From Pseudomonas abietaniphila (GTDB lineage: Bacteria > Pseudomonadota > Gammaproteobacteria > Pseudomonadales > Pseudomonadaceae): a stretch of 64,000 bases of DNA. The position numbers were made by a program, and so were the translations under genes. The notes below the pieces were generated by a model. That model did not search any database and had not been told where the DNA came from. It saw nothing but the letters and a program-made list of their open reading frames with translations. This document shows positions 33,640-43,523 of this stretch, one piece after another. The stretch is taken from contig NZ_CP155619.1 in NCBI RefSeq assembly GCF_039697315.1, positions 2,542,001 to 2,606,000 on the forward strand, in the 5' to 3' direction. Each line of letters begins with the position of its first letter. Within the stretch, counting starts at the first letter, position 1.

Positions 33640-35577
33640 ATGTTAAAAGCAACCCTGCGCCGACCATTCGCGGCGTGCCTGCTCTCGCTCACCTGCACCT
33701 CGGCCATTGCATCCTCCCCCTACTCCACGATGATCGTCTTCGGCGACAGCCTGGCCGACGCTGGCCAGTTTCCCGATGCGGGCGGACCACCGGGCGCGAC
33801 ACTGCGTTTCACCAATCGCGTTGGCCCTACCTACCTGAACGGTAGCGGCGAAGTGTTTGGCTTGAACTCATCGACCTTGTTGGGCGGGATGCTGGGGGTG
33901 GCACCGGGCGACCTACAGTCATCAACGTCGCCGGTCCGAGCAGCCCAGGGGCTGGATGACGGCAACAACTGGGCGGTGGGTGGCGATCGTACTGATCAGA
34001 TTCTTCAGGCGATCACCACTCAGTCGCAGGTCGCCAATACCGACACGACGACCGGCGTGACGACCGTTTTCCGGACGCGACCGGGTTATCTGGCGGAAAC
34101 CGGCTTCCGTGCCGACCCGAATGCGCTGTATTACCTGACGGGCGGTGGTAACGACTTTCTGCAGGGGCGGGTGCTTAGCCCAGGGCAAGCGGTCAGTGCC
34201 GCGAATAATCTGGCTGACAGCGCGCAGGTGCTGTCGCAGGCCGGTGCGCGTTACATCATGGTCTGGCTGCTGCCCGATATCGGCCAGACGCCCGCTGTTT
34301 TCGGCACGCCGTTGCAAGTCCCGTCGACGTTGCTCAGCGGCGTGTTCAACCAACAGTTGGTGAATCGTCTTGGGCAAATCAATGCCGAGGTGATTCCGCT
34401 GAACGTTCCGGGCCTGGTCCGCGAGACGCTGGCCAATCCCGCGCAATTTGGACTGGCGGCCGATCAGAATCTAGTGGGCACCTGTTTCAGCGGCAACGGC
34501 TGCACGGCCAACAGCGTGTATGGCATCGGCGGCACCACGCCCGACCCGACCAAATTGCTGTTCAACGATGGCGTGCACCCCACCGTTGCGGGCCAGCGCC
34601 TCATCGCAGACTACGGCTATTCGATTCTGTCTGCGCCTTGGGAGATCACGCTGTTGCCGGAAATGGCCAATGGCACCTTGCGCGCTCAACAGGATGAGCT
34701 GCGCAGTCAATGGTTGGCCGATTGGGGCAGCTGGCAAAACGTCGGCGAATGGCGCGCCATCGTCGCCGGCGGCGGTCAGAAACTGGACTTCGATGCGCAG
34801 AGCAATTCCGCCAGCGGCGACGGCCATGGCTACAACCTGACCATCGGCGGCAGCTACCGGTTTGCCGAAGACTGGCGTGCTGGCCTGGTCGCGGGCGCCT
34901 ACCGGCAGACGCTGGAAGCAGGACCACGGGATTCGGACTACAAACTCAACAGCTACATCGCGACAGCTTTTGTGCAATTTCAGGCGAATCACTGGTGGGC
35001 CGATCTCGCTGCATCGGGCGGCAAGCTCGATTACGACAATCTCAAGCGCAAGTTTGCGCTAGGCGTCAGCGAGGGTGCGGAGAAAGGCGACACCGATGGC
35101 AATCTTTGGGCGCTCAGTGGCCGAGTGGGATTCGATCTTGCCGAGCAGACCAGCGGCTGGCATTTCTCGCCCTTCATCAGCGCCGATTACTCGCATGTAG
35201 AGGTCGATGGCTATTCGGAAAACAGCACCCGCTCCACCGCGCTCAACTACGACGATCAGACCCGCCGTTCGAAACGTCTGGGCGCAGGTTTGCAGGGCAA
35301 GTTCGCTATCACGCCGCAGACTCAAGTGTTCGGTGAAGTCGCACACGAGCGAGAGTTCGACACTGATCAACAAGACGTGACCATTGCGCTGAACAGTGTG
35401 CCCGGCGTGGATTTCAATCTGCAGGGTTACGAGGCGCAGCGTAGTTTGAACCGCGCAAGTGTGGGACTTAGCCAGAAGCTAGCCCCGGATCTGACACTGC
35501 GTGCGGGTTACAACTGGCGAAAGAACGACGACGTCACGCAGCAAGGGGTGAATCTGGCGCTGAGCCTGGATTTTTAA
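33640..35577 (+). CDS. estA: EstA-type GDSL esterase autotransporter
   Basis: This is an outer-membrane esterase of the type Va autotransporters. The 645-residue product has a signal peptide (cleaved near residue 25). The GDSL block is [12 protein letters not shown] with Ser37, block III is GGGNDFL, and the Asp/His block is [12 protein letters not shown] near residue 310. A C-terminal beta-barrel of about 270 residues ends in LSLDF with the required terminal phenylalanine. P. aeruginosa EstA (646 residues) affects rhamnolipid production and motility. It stands alone between VirJ and trpE. Confidence 0.95.
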   Translation: MLKATLRRPFAACLLSLTCTSAIASSPYSTMIVFGDSLADAGQFPDAGGPPGATLRFTNRVGPTYLNGSGEVFGLNSSTLLGGMLGVAPGDLQSSTSPVRAAQGLDDGNNWAVGGDRTDQILQAITTQSQVANTDTTTGVTTVFRTRPGYLAETGFRADPNALYYLTGGGNDFLQGRVLSPGQAVSAANNLADSAQVLSQAGARYIMVWLLPDIGQTPAVFGTPLQVPSTLLSGVFNQQLVNRLGQINAEVIPLNVPGLVRETLANPAQFGLAADQNLVGTCFSGNGCTANSVYGIGGTTPDPTKLLFNDGVHPTVAGQRLIADYGYSILSAPWEITLLPEMANGTLRAQQDELRSQWLADWGSWQNVGEWRAIVAGGGQKLDFDAQSNSASGDGHGYNLTIGGSYRFAEDWRAGLVAGAYRQTLEAGPRDSDYKLNSYIATAFVQFQANHWWADLAASGGKLDYDNLKRKFALGVSEGAEKGDTDGNLWALSGRVGFDLAEQTSGWHFSPFISADYSHVEVDGYSENSTRSTALNYDDQTRRSKRLGAGLQGKFAITPQTQVFGEVAHEREFDTDQQDVTIALNSVPGVDFNLQGYEAQRSLNRASVGLSQKLAPDLTLRAGYNWRKNDDVTQQGVNLALSLDF

Positions 35578-35632
35578 CGCCGCTCTCCTATCCCGCATCA
35601 AACGCGCTCCTACAGGGGATTTGCGCCGGCCA

Positions 35633-35657
35633 TAAAAAACGGCGCCACTGGCGCCGT
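35633..35657 (-). terminator. Terminator of trpE
   Basis: Read on the minus strand, ACGGCGCC and GGCGCCGT pair around a 3-nt loop and are followed by TTTTTTATG. It lies 20 bp after the trpE stop codon. Confidence 0.9.
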
Positions 35658-35677
35658 CCTTGTGAGGTGCAACTCAA

Positions 35678-37159
35678 TCACGCCTCGGGCGTCTGCTCTG
35701 CCAACGCCACCGCGCGGAACATGGCGCGGCGTTTGTTCAGGGTTTCTTCCCACTCAAGCGCGGGCACCGAGTCGGCAACGATGCCGCCACCCGCCTGAAC
35801 GTGCAGCTCGCCGTTTTTGATGACGGCGGTGCGGATAGCGATGGCGGTGTCCATGTTGCCGTTCCACGCCAGGTACCCGACCGCGCCACCGTAAACGCCA
35901 CGCTTGACCGGCTCAAGCTCGTCGATGATTTCCATCGCGCGAATCTTCGGCGCACCCGACAACGTACCTGCCGGCAGAATCGCCCGCAGGGCGTCCATGG
36001 CCGTCAGGCCGGCTTTCAACTGGCCGGTCACGTTGGACACGATGTGCATGACGTTGGAGTAACGCTCGATGACCATTTTCTCGGTCAGTTTCACCGAGCC
36101 GATCTCCGAGACGCGGCCCGTGTCGTTACGACCCAGGTCGATGAGCATCAGGTGCTCGGCGATTTCCTTGTCGTCGGACAGCAGATCGACTTCGAGCGCG
36201 TGGTCCGCTTCTTCGGTCGCGCCGCGAGGGCGAGTACCGGCAATAGGACGCACGGTAATCAGGTTGTCTTCGACGCGCACCAGCACTTCCGGCGAACTGC
36301 CGACGACGTGGAAGTCACCAAAATTGAAGAAGTACATGTACGGCGTTGGGTTGAAGCAACGCAGCGCGCGGTACAGATCGATCGGCGCAGCCTTGAAGTC
36401 GATGGACATACGCTGCGACGGCACGACCTGCATGCAGTCGCCCGCCAGGATGTATTCCTTGATCGTATCGACGGCTTTTTCGTAGTCACCCTGCGTGAAA
36501 CTGGAGCGGAACACCGGATCGGCCGCTTGCGGACGGGTCAGGTCCAGGCCGCGACGCGGGGTGATCGGCTGGCGCAGTTTGTCCATCAGCTGTTCCAGAC
36601 GCGCCCGGCCACTTTCGTAAGCGTCTGGCTGAGCGGGGTCGACCAGCACGATCGCGTGCATCTTGCCCGCCAGGTTGTCGAACACCACCACGGCATCGGA
36701 CACCATCAGCAGGATGTCTGGCACACCCAGTGGGTCCGGGTTCGGGCAAGCGCCCAGACGCGGCTCTACGTAACGCACGCAGTCGTAACCGAAATAACCC
36801 ACCAGACCGCCGTTGAAGCGTGGCAGACCGGGAATGGTCGGCACGTTGTAACGCGCCTTGAACGTCTCGACGAACGCCAGCGGGTCTTCGGCTTCGAGAC
36901 GTTCGATCTCGACACCGTCCTGGGCCACGCTGATGGTGTGCCCATGCACACGCATGACCGTGCGGCAGGGCAGCCCGATGATCGAATAACGCCCCCACTT
37001 TTCGCCGCCTTGCACCGACTCCAGCAGATAGGAGTTCGGCTCGTCGGCGAGCTTCAGGTAGATCGACAACGGTGTGTCGAAGTCGGCCAGGGTTTCGTGG
37101 GCAAGCGGAATGCGGTTGTAGCCGTCGGCGGCCAAACGCAGGAATTCTTCGCGGGTCAT
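35678..37159 (-). CDS. trpE: Anthranilate synthase component I
   Basis: TrpE converts chorismate to anthranilate with TrpG. The 493-residue product carries the feedback-site region [15 protein letters not shown] and the catalytic motifs PFRSSF-like [47 protein letters not shown] and [15 protein letters not shown]. It is transcribed away from gph, with a leader whose hairpin and Trp codons lie in the gph end and the 70-bp gap. Confidence 0.98.
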   Translation of the reverse strand: MTREEFLRLAADGYNRIPLAHETLADFDTPLSIYLKLADEPNSYLLESVQGGEKWGRYSIIGLPCRTVMRVHGHTISVAQDGVEIERLEAEDPLAFVETFKARYNVPTIPGLPRFNGGLVGYFGYDCVRYVEPRLGACPNPDPLGVPDILLMVSDAVVVFDNLAGKMHAIVLVDPAQPDAYESGRARLEQLMDKLRQPITPRRGLDLTRPQAADPVFRSSFTQGDYEKAVDTIKEYILAGDCMQVVPSQRMSIDFKAAPIDLYRALRCFNPTPYMYFFNFGDFHVVGSSPEVLVRVEDNLITVRPIAGTRPRGATEEADHALEVDLLSDDKEIAEHLMLIDLGRNDTGRVSEIGSVKLTEKMVIERYSNVMHIVSNVTGQLKAGLTAMDALRAILPAGTLSGAPKIRAMEIIDELEPVKRGVYGGAVGYLAWNGNMDTAIAIRTAVIKNGELHVQAGGGIVADSVPALEWEETLNKRRAMFRAVALAEQTPEA

Positions 37160-37205
37160 GATCAGCCTCGTGGTCTGAGGGTAAAACGGTCAGGTGTGCA
37201 AACGC

Positions 37206-37219
37206 GCCGGACGTCCGGC
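37206..37219 (-). promoter_or_regulatory. Hairpin after the trpE leader peptide
   Basis: GCCGGACGTCCGGC is a perfect 14-bp palindrome beginning 10 nt after the shared gph/leader stop codon. The GCGCG that follows can also pair with the GGCGCGCC at the end of the leader, offering alternative structures (inferred, not folded). Confidence 0.5.
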
Positions 37220-37229
37220 CAGATTCAAG

Positions 37230-37298
37230 TCAGGCGCGCCAACGCCAACGGGCCAGGGCCTTGATGACTTTCATCCAGAGTTTGCGAGTGACCACCAC
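37230..37298 (-). CDS. Candidate trpE leader peptide, in frame with the end of gph
   Basis: This is a 22-codon frame from a GTG (37296-37298), with Trp at position 8 and ending KALARWRWRA, so three Trp codons. It shares its stop codon and frame with gph, so the same codons form the last residues of Gph. It aligns without gaps to the trpG leader. Independent translation is inferred from that match and from its place before trpE. Confidence 0.6.
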   Translation of the reverse strand: MVVTRKLWMKVIKALARWRWRA

Positions 37299-38048
37299 GA
37301 TGGATTCTCTAAAGGAGGGAGCTTTAACGTCGGGCAACGTTATCTCAGCCCCAAGATCTAAGCAACCGGGAATCAGTTTGCGCAAATCGTCGATCACCAG
37401 CGCCGGAGATTCCTCGGCAATCGGGCGACCGTGGTTGTAGCCGTAGCTCAATGCCACACACGCAACACCGGCAGCTTTGGCGGCCAGCACGTCGTTGCGC
37501 GAGTCACCGACAAACAGCGATTGCGAGCCCGGCGCACCGGCCATTTTCATAACGAAGAACAGCGCCGCAGGATCGGGCTTCTGCTGCGGCAAAGTATCGC
37601 CGCCCACGATCCAGCGAAAGAACCGGCCCAGTTTCATGTCATCCAGCAACGGCGCGACGAACTGCTCGGGCTTGTTGGTGATGAGGGCCATTTCCACGCC
37701 ATTTTTCTGCAGCCATTTCAGGGTTTCACGCACGCCGGGATAGACCTTGGTCAGCGAATGGTCCCCGCCGTAGGCCTCCATGAAAATCGCCAGCGCCGAC
37801 TCAGTGGACGCTTCGTCCACGCCGGAATGATCCATGTCGTTCGCCAACGCCCGGCGTACCAGCACGCGCACGCCGTTGCCGATCCAGTCGCGCACGCGCT
37901 CGATACCCGCTGGCGCTCGTCCGAGCTGAATCAGGGTTTTGTCTACAGCTGCGGCCAGATCCGGCACCGAATCGACCAGGGTCCCATCCAGATCGAACAT
38001 GATCAGTTTGGGCAGACGACCCGGAAACAGCTGTTCGAAGCCGCTCAT
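37230..38048 (-). CDS. gph: Phosphoglycolate phosphatase (HAD family)
   Basis: Gph removes phosphate from 2-phosphoglycolate. The 272-residue product has HAD motif I as MFDLDGTLVDS (Asp19, Asp21), motif II as LITNKPE, and motif IV as FVGDSRNDVLAAK. The last 20 or so residues (ending WMKVIKALARWRWRA) lie beyond the usual HAD fold and coincide with the trpE leader. It overlaps rpe by ATGA. Its fold is related to MupP of cell-wall recycling, but position beside rpe/trpE supports Gph. Confidence 0.93.
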   Translation of the reverse strand: MSGFEQLFPGRLPKLIMFDLDGTLVDSVPDLAAAVDKTLIQLGRAPAGIERVRDWIGNGVRVLVRRALANDMDHSGVDEASTESALAIFMEAYGGDHSLTKVYPGVRETLKWLQKNGVEMALITNKPEQFVAPLLDDMKLGRFFRWIVGGDTLPQQKPDPAALFFVMKMAGAPGSQSLFVGDSRNDVLAAKAAGVACVALSYGYNHGRPIAEESPALVIDDLRKLIPGCLDLGAEITLPDVKAPSFRESIVVVTRKLWMKVIKALARWRWRA

Positions 38049-38719
38049 CAACGCGCCAACGCCAGTTCTGCACGCATTTTCTCAATGACCTCTTGGTAGT
38101 CCGGCGCATTGAAGATAGCTGAACCTGCAACAAACGTATCGGCCCCCGCTGCGGCGATTTCACGGATGTTGTTCACGTTGACGCCACCGTCGATTTCCAG
38201 ACGGATGTCACGGCCGGACGCGTCGATCAGCGCGCGTGCTTCGCGCAGCTTGTTGAGCGTGCCGGGAATGAACTTCTGTCCGCCAAAACCCGGGTTGACG
38301 CTCATGAGCAAGATCATGTCGACCTTGTCCATGACGTATTCGAGCAGGTTCAGCGGGGTCGCCGGGTTGAACACCAGGCCAGACTTGCAACCGCCTTCGC
38401 GGATCAGTTGCAGGGAGCGGTCGATGTGCTGGGTCGCTTCCGGGTGAAACGTGATGTAGGTCGCGCCGGCCTCGACGAAGTCGCCGATGATGCGGTCGAC
38501 GGGGCTGACCATCAGGTGAACGTCGATCGGCGCGGTGATGCCGTACTTGCGCAGCGCCGAGCACACCATCGGACCGATGGTCAGGTTGGGGACGTAGTGG
38601 TTGTCCATGACGTCGAAGTGGACGATGTCGGCGCCAGCGGCCAGGACATTGTCGACTTCCTGACCCAGACGGGCGAAATCGGCGGACAGAATCGACGGAG
38701 CAATAGCGAAGGGCTGCAT
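38048..38719 (-). CDS. rpe: Ribulose-phosphate 3-epimerase
   Basis: Rpe interconverts ribulose- and xylulose-5-phosphate. From the ATG at 38717-38719 ([19 protein letters not shown]) it has 223 residues. The family motifs [42 protein letters not shown] and [11 protein letters not shown] are complete. It is the first gene of rpe-gph-(trpE). Confidence 0.98.
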   Translation of the reverse strand: MQPFAIAPSILSADFARLGQEVDNVLAAGADIVHFDVMDNHYVPNLTIGPMVCSALRKYGITAPIDVHLMVSPVDRIIGDFVEAGATYITFHPEATQHIDRSLQLIREGGCKSGLVFNPATPLNLLEYVMDKVDMILLMSVNPGFGGQKFIPGTLNKLREARALIDASGRDIRLEIDGGVNVNNIREIAAAGADTFVAGSAIFNAPDYQEVIEKMRAELALAR

Positions 38720-38831
38720 GACGCACCTTTTTTGAGCGAAATCACGGTGGCGCGCATTGTACTCCAAGAGTTTGAAACGTGTGTTGGGTGGCGGATGAAT
38801 GCGGTTTCCAGTGAATCCCGCCACGATCCAT

Positions 38832-38922
38832 TGTGGGAGCTGCCGGAGGTTAGGACGGTGGCGAAAGCGGTGTGTCAGACAACCAGCATTCGCCACCGTC
38901 GTAACCTCCGGCAGCTCCCACA
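38832..38922. repeat. REPIN-like inverted repeat, 34-bp arms
   Basis: Two 34-bp arms (38832-38865 and 38889-38922) are inverted with one mismatch and a 23-nt loop. Each outer end reads TGTGGGAGCTGCCGGAGG. It lies between rpe and the permease gene and belongs to the GTGGGAGC REP family. Confidence 0.9.
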
Positions 38923-38942
38923 GAACATCACTCTAAGCAGAA

Positions 38943-40367
38943 TCAATCCACCAACGCTTCTTCCTTCACGCGTTCGGCCTTCGCGGCTGGCTTGGCGTCA
39001 ACCGCTTTCAAATCCTTGCTGAACGTTCCGTCCACTTCGCCCTTGAAGAAGTTCTTGCCGTAGATCAGCAGGCACAGCACCACGCCGATGCCGAACGCCC
39101 AGCTCGCGCCTTTGATCGCCAGGACCGCGCCGATCACACCTGCAATCCCCAGGTCACGCTGGCTGCGCGCTTCAAGGATGCCCAGACGCACACTCACGTA
39201 GCCCTGAATCAGCAGGGTCAGCGACAGCGCCACACCGAGAATCGGCTGAACCAGAGTCACGACCGGCAACAGCAGCAAGCCGGTATTGGTGCCCCAACGG
39301 AACGAGCCAACGCCACCGATGATCGACTGCATGGCCTTCGGGCCACCTTTGAAACGCTCGATCACCACGACCAGCATCGCGGCCCATTTCGGTCCACACA
39401 TCGCCACGTCCGGACCGAAGATGCTCATGAACGCGTTACGCGCCCCGAAGATCAAGTGAGCGCGATCCGGGTTGTAGTCCACGACTTCGTCGGTACGCAC
39501 GGTTTCCGCTTCATCGAGCAGCGATTTCGCACTCAGTACGTCGCCAAAAACGATGATGTAAACCGCCAGCATGGTCGGCAGCGCGGAGATAAACATCGAC
39601 AACGGCGGCATGCCCAGACCGAACACCGTGTAGTGCTCCCACAACCCGGCGAAGTCTGGCTTGCTGATGCCCCACTGAATGGTCGGCCACGGCGCCTCAC
39701 CGAACAGCGGCGCAATCACCACCGCCAACAGGATGATCGGCAAGATGCCCAGCTTGGCGAAGTTCCACCAGAAGCGGTTGCGCTGTTTCAGCTCATTGAA
39801 GTGCTGGGAGAAGATCAGGTAGAACGCGATGCCGACTGCGATGGAAATGGTCCACGGCAGCACGTTGAACTTGCCACCCACCTGAAACACGGCGATCACC
39901 GCGCTCAATCCGGCGCCGACGATGATCCCGGACTTGATCGCGGACGGCACATATTCCACGACCTTCTTCGCCATCCCGGTGGCCCCGAGCGCAATCGAGA
40001 AGACCCCGAGCATCAGCTGGAAGGCAATCAAGGCATGGACACGCTCCGGGCCCATGGGGAATTGCGCGCAGTAAGCCATCAACAGCGGGACGGCAGGGGT
40101 GATCCAGCCCGGCACGGTCGGGTCGCCGAGCAGGTGGTGAGTGAGGTAAAGCAACCCGTTGAGCATCACCACGGCCAGGGCGACCTCGAAAGGCATGCCC
40201 AGCAGCTCGGTCATCAGCGGGATAGCGGCCAGGTCCACGGCGCACATCAACAGACCTTGCAGGTAGTCCGGCATCTCGAACGTGTAGTGAATGAACGGCA
40301 ACCGCACCTTGAAAGGGCCGAGCGGGATGTACGGGCTTTCGCTCCGCTGTTGGGGAGTGTTGGACAT
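38943..40367 (-). CDS. Putative NCS2/SLC23-like permease
   Basis: This 474-residue inner-membrane transporter has roughly 11-13 hydrophobic spans. The ATG at 40365-40367 (MSNTPQQRSESPYIPLGPFK) is chosen; longer frames run into the ADH gene. Regions such as FGPDVAMCGPKWAAMLVVV and PSAIKSGIIVGAGLSAV suggest the NCS2/SulP-type fold. I could not match it to a known purine, uracil or sulfate carrier. It follows an Fe-alcohol dehydrogenase by 71 bp on the same strand, so it may import that enzyme's substrate. Confidence 0.7.
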   Translation of the reverse strand: MSNTPQQRSESPYIPLGPFKVRLPFIHYTFEMPDYLQGLLMCAVDLAAIPLMTELLGMPFEVALAVVMLNGLLYLTHHLLGDPTVPGWITPAVPLLMAYCAQFPMGPERVHALIAFQLMLGVFSIALGATGMAKKVVEYVPSAIKSGIIVGAGLSAVIAVFQVGGKFNVLPWTISIAVGIAFYLIFSQHFNELKQRNRFWWNFAKLGILPIILLAVVIAPLFGEAPWPTIQWGISKPDFAGLWEHYTVFGLGMPPLSMFISALPTMLAVYIIVFGDVLSAKSLLDEAETVRTDEVVDYNPDRAHLIFGARNAFMSIFGPDVAMCGPKWAAMLVVVIERFKGGPKAMQSIIGGVGSFRWGTNTGLLLLPVVTLVQPILGVALSLTLLIQGYVSVRLGILEARSQRDLGIAGVIGAVLAIKGASWAFGIGVVLCLLIYGKNFFKGEVDGTFSKDLKAVDAKPAAKAERVKEEALVD

Positions 40368-40438
40368 TGTCTGCACCTGTTTTATTGGTCTTGTAATGGC
40401 TGACGCCCGAACGGGCCGGGCGTCGTGGCGTTTCGGGA

Positions 40439-41602
40439 TCAGTAGGCTGCGCGGTAGATTTTTTCGATGTCGGCGGCGGTCAGCTTGCGCGGGTTGTTGC
40501 GCATCAAGCGGTCGATCTTGCTCGCCTCTTCGGCCATCGCAGGAATCGCATCCTCTGGCACGTTGAAGCTGCGCATGCCGGACGGGATGTCCACGGCGGC
40601 GCACAGATCCGCCATGGCTTTAACAGCCTGATCGGCTGCGTCCTTGTCGCTCAGCTCGGCAACACGCACGCCCATGGCTTCGGCGATGTCACGGAAGCGC
40701 TCGACGCACGCCATCTTGTTCCACTCCATCACGTACGGCAGCAACAAGGCATTGCTGACGCCGTGGGCGATGTTGAAACGACCGCCCAACGGGTACGCCA
40801 GCGCATGCACAGCACCCACGCCCGCGTTGCCGAACGCCATGCCCGCCATCAGGCTCGCGGTCGCCATGTCTTCACGGGCCTGCAGGTTGGCCGGGTTGGC
40901 GTAGGCCTTGGGCAGCGCCTTGGCGATCAGTTTGATGGCGCCCAGGGCGATGGCATCAGTGATTGGCGAAGCGTTGACCGACAGGTAAGACTCGACGGCA
41001 TGCACCAGCGCGTCGACGCCACTGGCCGCTGTCACACTGCGTGGGCAGGTCAAGGTCATGATCGGGCTGACCAGGGCCACGTCCGGGAGCAGGTAATCGC
41101 TGACGATGCCCTTTTTCAGCTGCGCTTCCTTGTCCGAGAAGATCGCCACATTGGTGACTTCCGAGCCAGTGCCAGCGGTGGTGGGGATGGCAATCAGCGC
41201 AGGACCTTTGCGCTTCACCAGGTCCACGCCAAACAGTTCGGCAAGCGGACCTTCGTGACCGGCAAACGCTGCAACCCCTTTGGCGATGTCGATGGCGCTG
41301 CCGCCACCCAGACCGATCAAGCCGTCGTGGCCGCCGTCGCGATACGCGCGGGTGCAGTCTTCGACGATGGAGATTTCGGGCTCGGGTTTGACCTGATCGA
41401 AGATGCCGTAACGACGGCCTCCCAGCTGCGCCAGCGCCAGGTCGACGGTGCCGGACTTAACCAGAATGGCGTCCGTGACAATCAAGGGGTTGTTGACGTT
41501 GAGGCGAGTCAGTTCAGCGGCAAGCTGTTCGATGGCGGCTTGGCCGGTGATCAGTTTGTTGGCGATTTTAAAGGCGCTGATGTTGGAGGCAGAGAGGCTC
41601 AT
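40439..41602 (-). CDS. Iron-containing (group III) alcohol dehydrogenase
   Basis: This 387-residue NAD-dependent alcohol dehydrogenase has the cofactor motif GLGGGSAIDIAKGVAAF near residue 98, the site AIPTTAGTGSEVTNVA, and the metal ligands in GVDALVHAVESYLS and HALAYPLGGRFNIAHG. The family reduces aldehydes or oxidises alcohols and hydroxyacids; the substrate here is unknown. A sigma54 promoter lies just upstream, and a sigma54 activator gene precedes it. Confidence 0.9.
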   Translation of the reverse strand: MSLSASNISAFKIANKLITGQAAIEQLAAELTRLNVNNPLIVTDAILVKSGTVDLALAQLGGRRYGIFDQVKPEPEISIVEDCTRAYRDGGHDGLIGLGGGSAIDIAKGVAAFAGHEGPLAELFGVDLVKRKGPALIAIPTTAGTGSEVTNVAIFSDKEAQLKKGIVSDYLLPDVALVSPIMTLTCPRSVTAASGVDALVHAVESYLSVNASPITDAIALGAIKLIAKALPKAYANPANLQAREDMATASLMAGMAFGNAGVGAVHALAYPLGGRFNIAHGVSNALLLPYVMEWNKMACVERFRDIAEAMGVRVAELSDKDAADQAVKAMADLCAAVDIPSGMRSFNVPEDAIPAMAEEASKIDRLMRNNPRKLTAADIEKIYRAAY

Positions 41603-41652
41603 CGGGCTCGTCCTGTGTGCGTTGTTTTATTGGAAGACGTGCAGGATGAGAT

Positions 41653-41668
41653 AGCGAAAGCTGTGCCA
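41653..41668 (-). promoter_or_regulatory. Predicted sigma54 (-24/-12) promoter of the ADH gene
   Basis: The minus strand reads TGGCACAGCTTTCGCT. The GG and GC elements are exactly 10 bp apart, as in TGGCACGNNNNTTGCW. It is 51 bp upstream of the ADH start and downstream of a sigma54 activator gene. The 130 bp before it contain several ATCAA/TGATC elements that could be activator sites. Confidence 0.7.
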
Positions 41669-41799
41669 ATCCTCGCACAGCCCAGACCCATGAGGCTTTG
41701 CGCGATTCACACGATGTCCGGAGGGCTTTTGAGCGATCAGTCTTGATTAGTTTTTTGATCGATTTAACAGGGCTTGATTGAAATACTGATCAGAACGCT

Positions 41800-43173
41800 T
41801 TAGTCGGATCGCTCCCAGCGCTTCATCTTCTGCACCACCGTCGCCTGACTGACACCCAGCGCCTTGGCCGCCAGGCGGGTGGTCTTGTGAACCTGCAACG
41901 CGGCGCGAATCGCCGAGCGTTCGGCGTTTTCCAGCACCTTGCGCAACGGCAAGCGGCTGTCGTCGGTGTTCTGCGGGTTGAGGTTGAGGATCTCTTCCGG
42001 CAGATCCAGGGCCTCGATCGTGCCGTTCTGATTGGTCACCACCATCCGCTCGACGATGTTGATCAGCTCGCGAATGTTGCCGGGCCATGCGTATTCACAC
42101 ATAAGATCAAGGGCTTCGAGGCTCCACTGCACCTGGCGCTCGTACCGGGCATTGAAGCTCTCAAGGTAGTAATGCAGCAGCGGCGGGATTTCTTCACTGC
42201 GCTCGCGCAGGGCCGGAATATTGATCGGCACCACGTTGAGGCGATAGAACAGATCCGCGCGGAAGCGCCCTTCCGCCACCAACTGTTTGAGATCGTGATG
42301 GGTGGCGCTGATGATGCGCACATCGACCTCTTTCAACTCAAGTCCGCCGACCGGGATAAACCGGTTCTCTTCGATGACTTTGAGCAGCTTCACTTGAACC
42401 GGCAATGGCAGGTCGCCGATTTCGTCGAGAAACAACGTGCCGTGGTGCGCCAGCTCCAGCAGACCACGCTTGCCTTTGGGGCCCGCGCCGGTGAAGGCGC
42501 CTGGCGCGTAACCGAACAGCTCGGCCTCGATCAGGTTTTCGGGCAGCGCGCCGCAGTTGAGGGCGAGAAACGGCTCGCTGGCGCGCGGGCTGGCGTTGTG
42601 GATGAACTGCGCGACGAGTGTTTTGCCGACGCCGGTTTCGCCTTGCAGCAGGACTTTGACTGAACTGCTAGCGACCTGACGGGCGAGGGCAAAGACCCGA
42701 CCGGACACTTCCTGATCGGCCATCAGAGGAGAATGCAGAAGGTTGTCACGCTGACCGGCGTGCAGCTTGGCCGTGCTGTTGCGCAGTTGTTTGAGCTGTT
42801 GAAGCTCATCACGCTCGTGCTTCATGCGCAGCAGTTCGGTCATGTCGCGAACCGTGCTGACCACGTAGGAAATACGGTGCTCGGCGTCGAGAATCGGCGT
42901 GGCGCTCACCAGCAGTTTCTTGCCCTGACTGAGGCTCTGCATCACCGACACCGGTCGGCCTTCCTGCAGTACGCGCAACGAGGCCGATTGAGAAATGACG
43001 CCTTCCTTGACCAGCTCTTGCATGGGGCGGCCCATCAGGTCCGCGCCGCTGAGGCCGGTCAGCCGCTCATAGGCCTGATTGACCTTGAGCGTCTTGCCAT
43101 CACCGTCGGTGATGTAGACGCCGTCATGCAAAGCGTTGAGCAGTTCTTCGAAACTGGCGTCGTTGACGTTCAC
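41800..43173 (-). CDS. Sigma54-dependent PAS/AAA+ transcriptional activator
   Basis: This 457-residue enhancer-binding protein begins at a GTG with GGAG 8 bp upstream. It has a PAS sensor at about residues 8-115 (VYITDGDGKTLKVNQAYERL) and an AAA+ domain with Walker A GETGVGKTLVAQFIHN, the sigma54-contact loop APGAFTGAGPKG, and Walker B GTLFLDEIGDLPL. A TyrR-like HTH follows at the C-terminus (TRLAAKALGVSQATVVQKMK). It lies directly upstream of the ADH-permease pair and probably activates it. Confidence 0.93.
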   Translation of the reverse strand: MNVNDASFEELLNALHDGVYITDGDGKTLKVNQAYERLTGLSGADLMGRPMQELVKEGVISQSASLRVLQEGRPVSVMQSLSQGKKLLVSATPILDAEHRISYVVSTVRDMTELLRMKHERDELQQLKQLRNSTAKLHAGQRDNLLHSPLMADQEVSGRVFALARQVASSSVKVLLQGETGVGKTLVAQFIHNASPRASEPFLALNCGALPENLIEAELFGYAPGAFTGAGPKGKRGLLELAHHGTLFLDEIGDLPLPVQVKLLKVIEENRFIPVGGLELKEVDVRIISATHHDLKQLVAEGRFRADLFYRLNVVPINIPALRERSEEIPPLLHYYLESFNARYERQVQWSLEALDLMCEYAWPGNIRELINIVERMVVTNQNGTIEALDLPEEILNLNPQNTDDSRLPLRKVLENAERSAIRAALQVHKTTRLAAKALGVSQATVVQKMKRWERSD

Positions 43174-43271
43174 CGAGGGGCTCCGTGCGTGGTTGATCGC
43201 AAGGAACGGAGTTTAAACGGTGAATGAGCAATTGATACAAAGCCGGAGAGTGGACGCAGCCCTACCTGCTA

Positions 43272-43350
43272 GAGCGCGCTTGCCCGCGATGCGTTGTGCC
43301 AGTCGATACATTCATCACAGACGTTCCGCGATTCGCGGGCAAGCGCGCTC
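43272..43350. repeat. REP pair, 18-bp perfect inverted arms
   Basis: GAGCGCGCTTGCCCGCGA (43272-43289) is exactly inverted at 43333-43350, followed by CTACAG. This is the same REP family as at 48.1 and 52.1 kb. The 350-bp gap 43,174-43,523 holds only repeats. Confidence 0.9.
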
Positions 43351-43385
43351 CTACAGAGGATCTTTGGTGCTGGAGACACACGAGC

Positions 43386-43490
43386 TGATCGTTCCCACGC
43401 TCTGCGTGGTAACGGCTGGCTGGACGCTCCGCGTCCGTGTGACGCGGAGCGTCAGGGCATGCATGCCCACGCAGAGCGTGGGCACGATCA
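43386..43490. repeat. Nested inverted repeat with CCCACGCTCTGCGTGG motif
   Basis: Outer ends TGATCGTTCCCACGCTCTGC and GCAGAGCGTGGGCACGATCA are inverted. Inside, GACGCTCCGCGTCC and ACGCGGAGCGTC form a second inverted pair. This is a different family from the GCGCGCTTG REP next to it. Confidence 0.85.
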
Positions 43491-43523
43491 TCAGTTCATG
43501 AATCAGCGTCATGCGCCGGCGGT

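Noticed and set aside
35801..37264. Long plus-strand open frame opposite trpE, and similar ones opposite argC, trpD, lptD and surA
   Set aside because: All are antisense shadows in GC-rich genes; their translations are low-complexity His/Arg/Asp-rich text with no family match.
37230..38048. MupP identity for the HAD phosphatase next to rpe
   Set aside because: MupP would complete the AmgK/MurU route, but the rpe-gph-trpE order and overlap support phosphoglycolate phosphatase.
43174..43523. Possible insertion-sequence remnant between the sigma54 activator and agtD
   Set aside because: No transposase fragment or target duplication is visible; the region is explained by two REP-type repeats.
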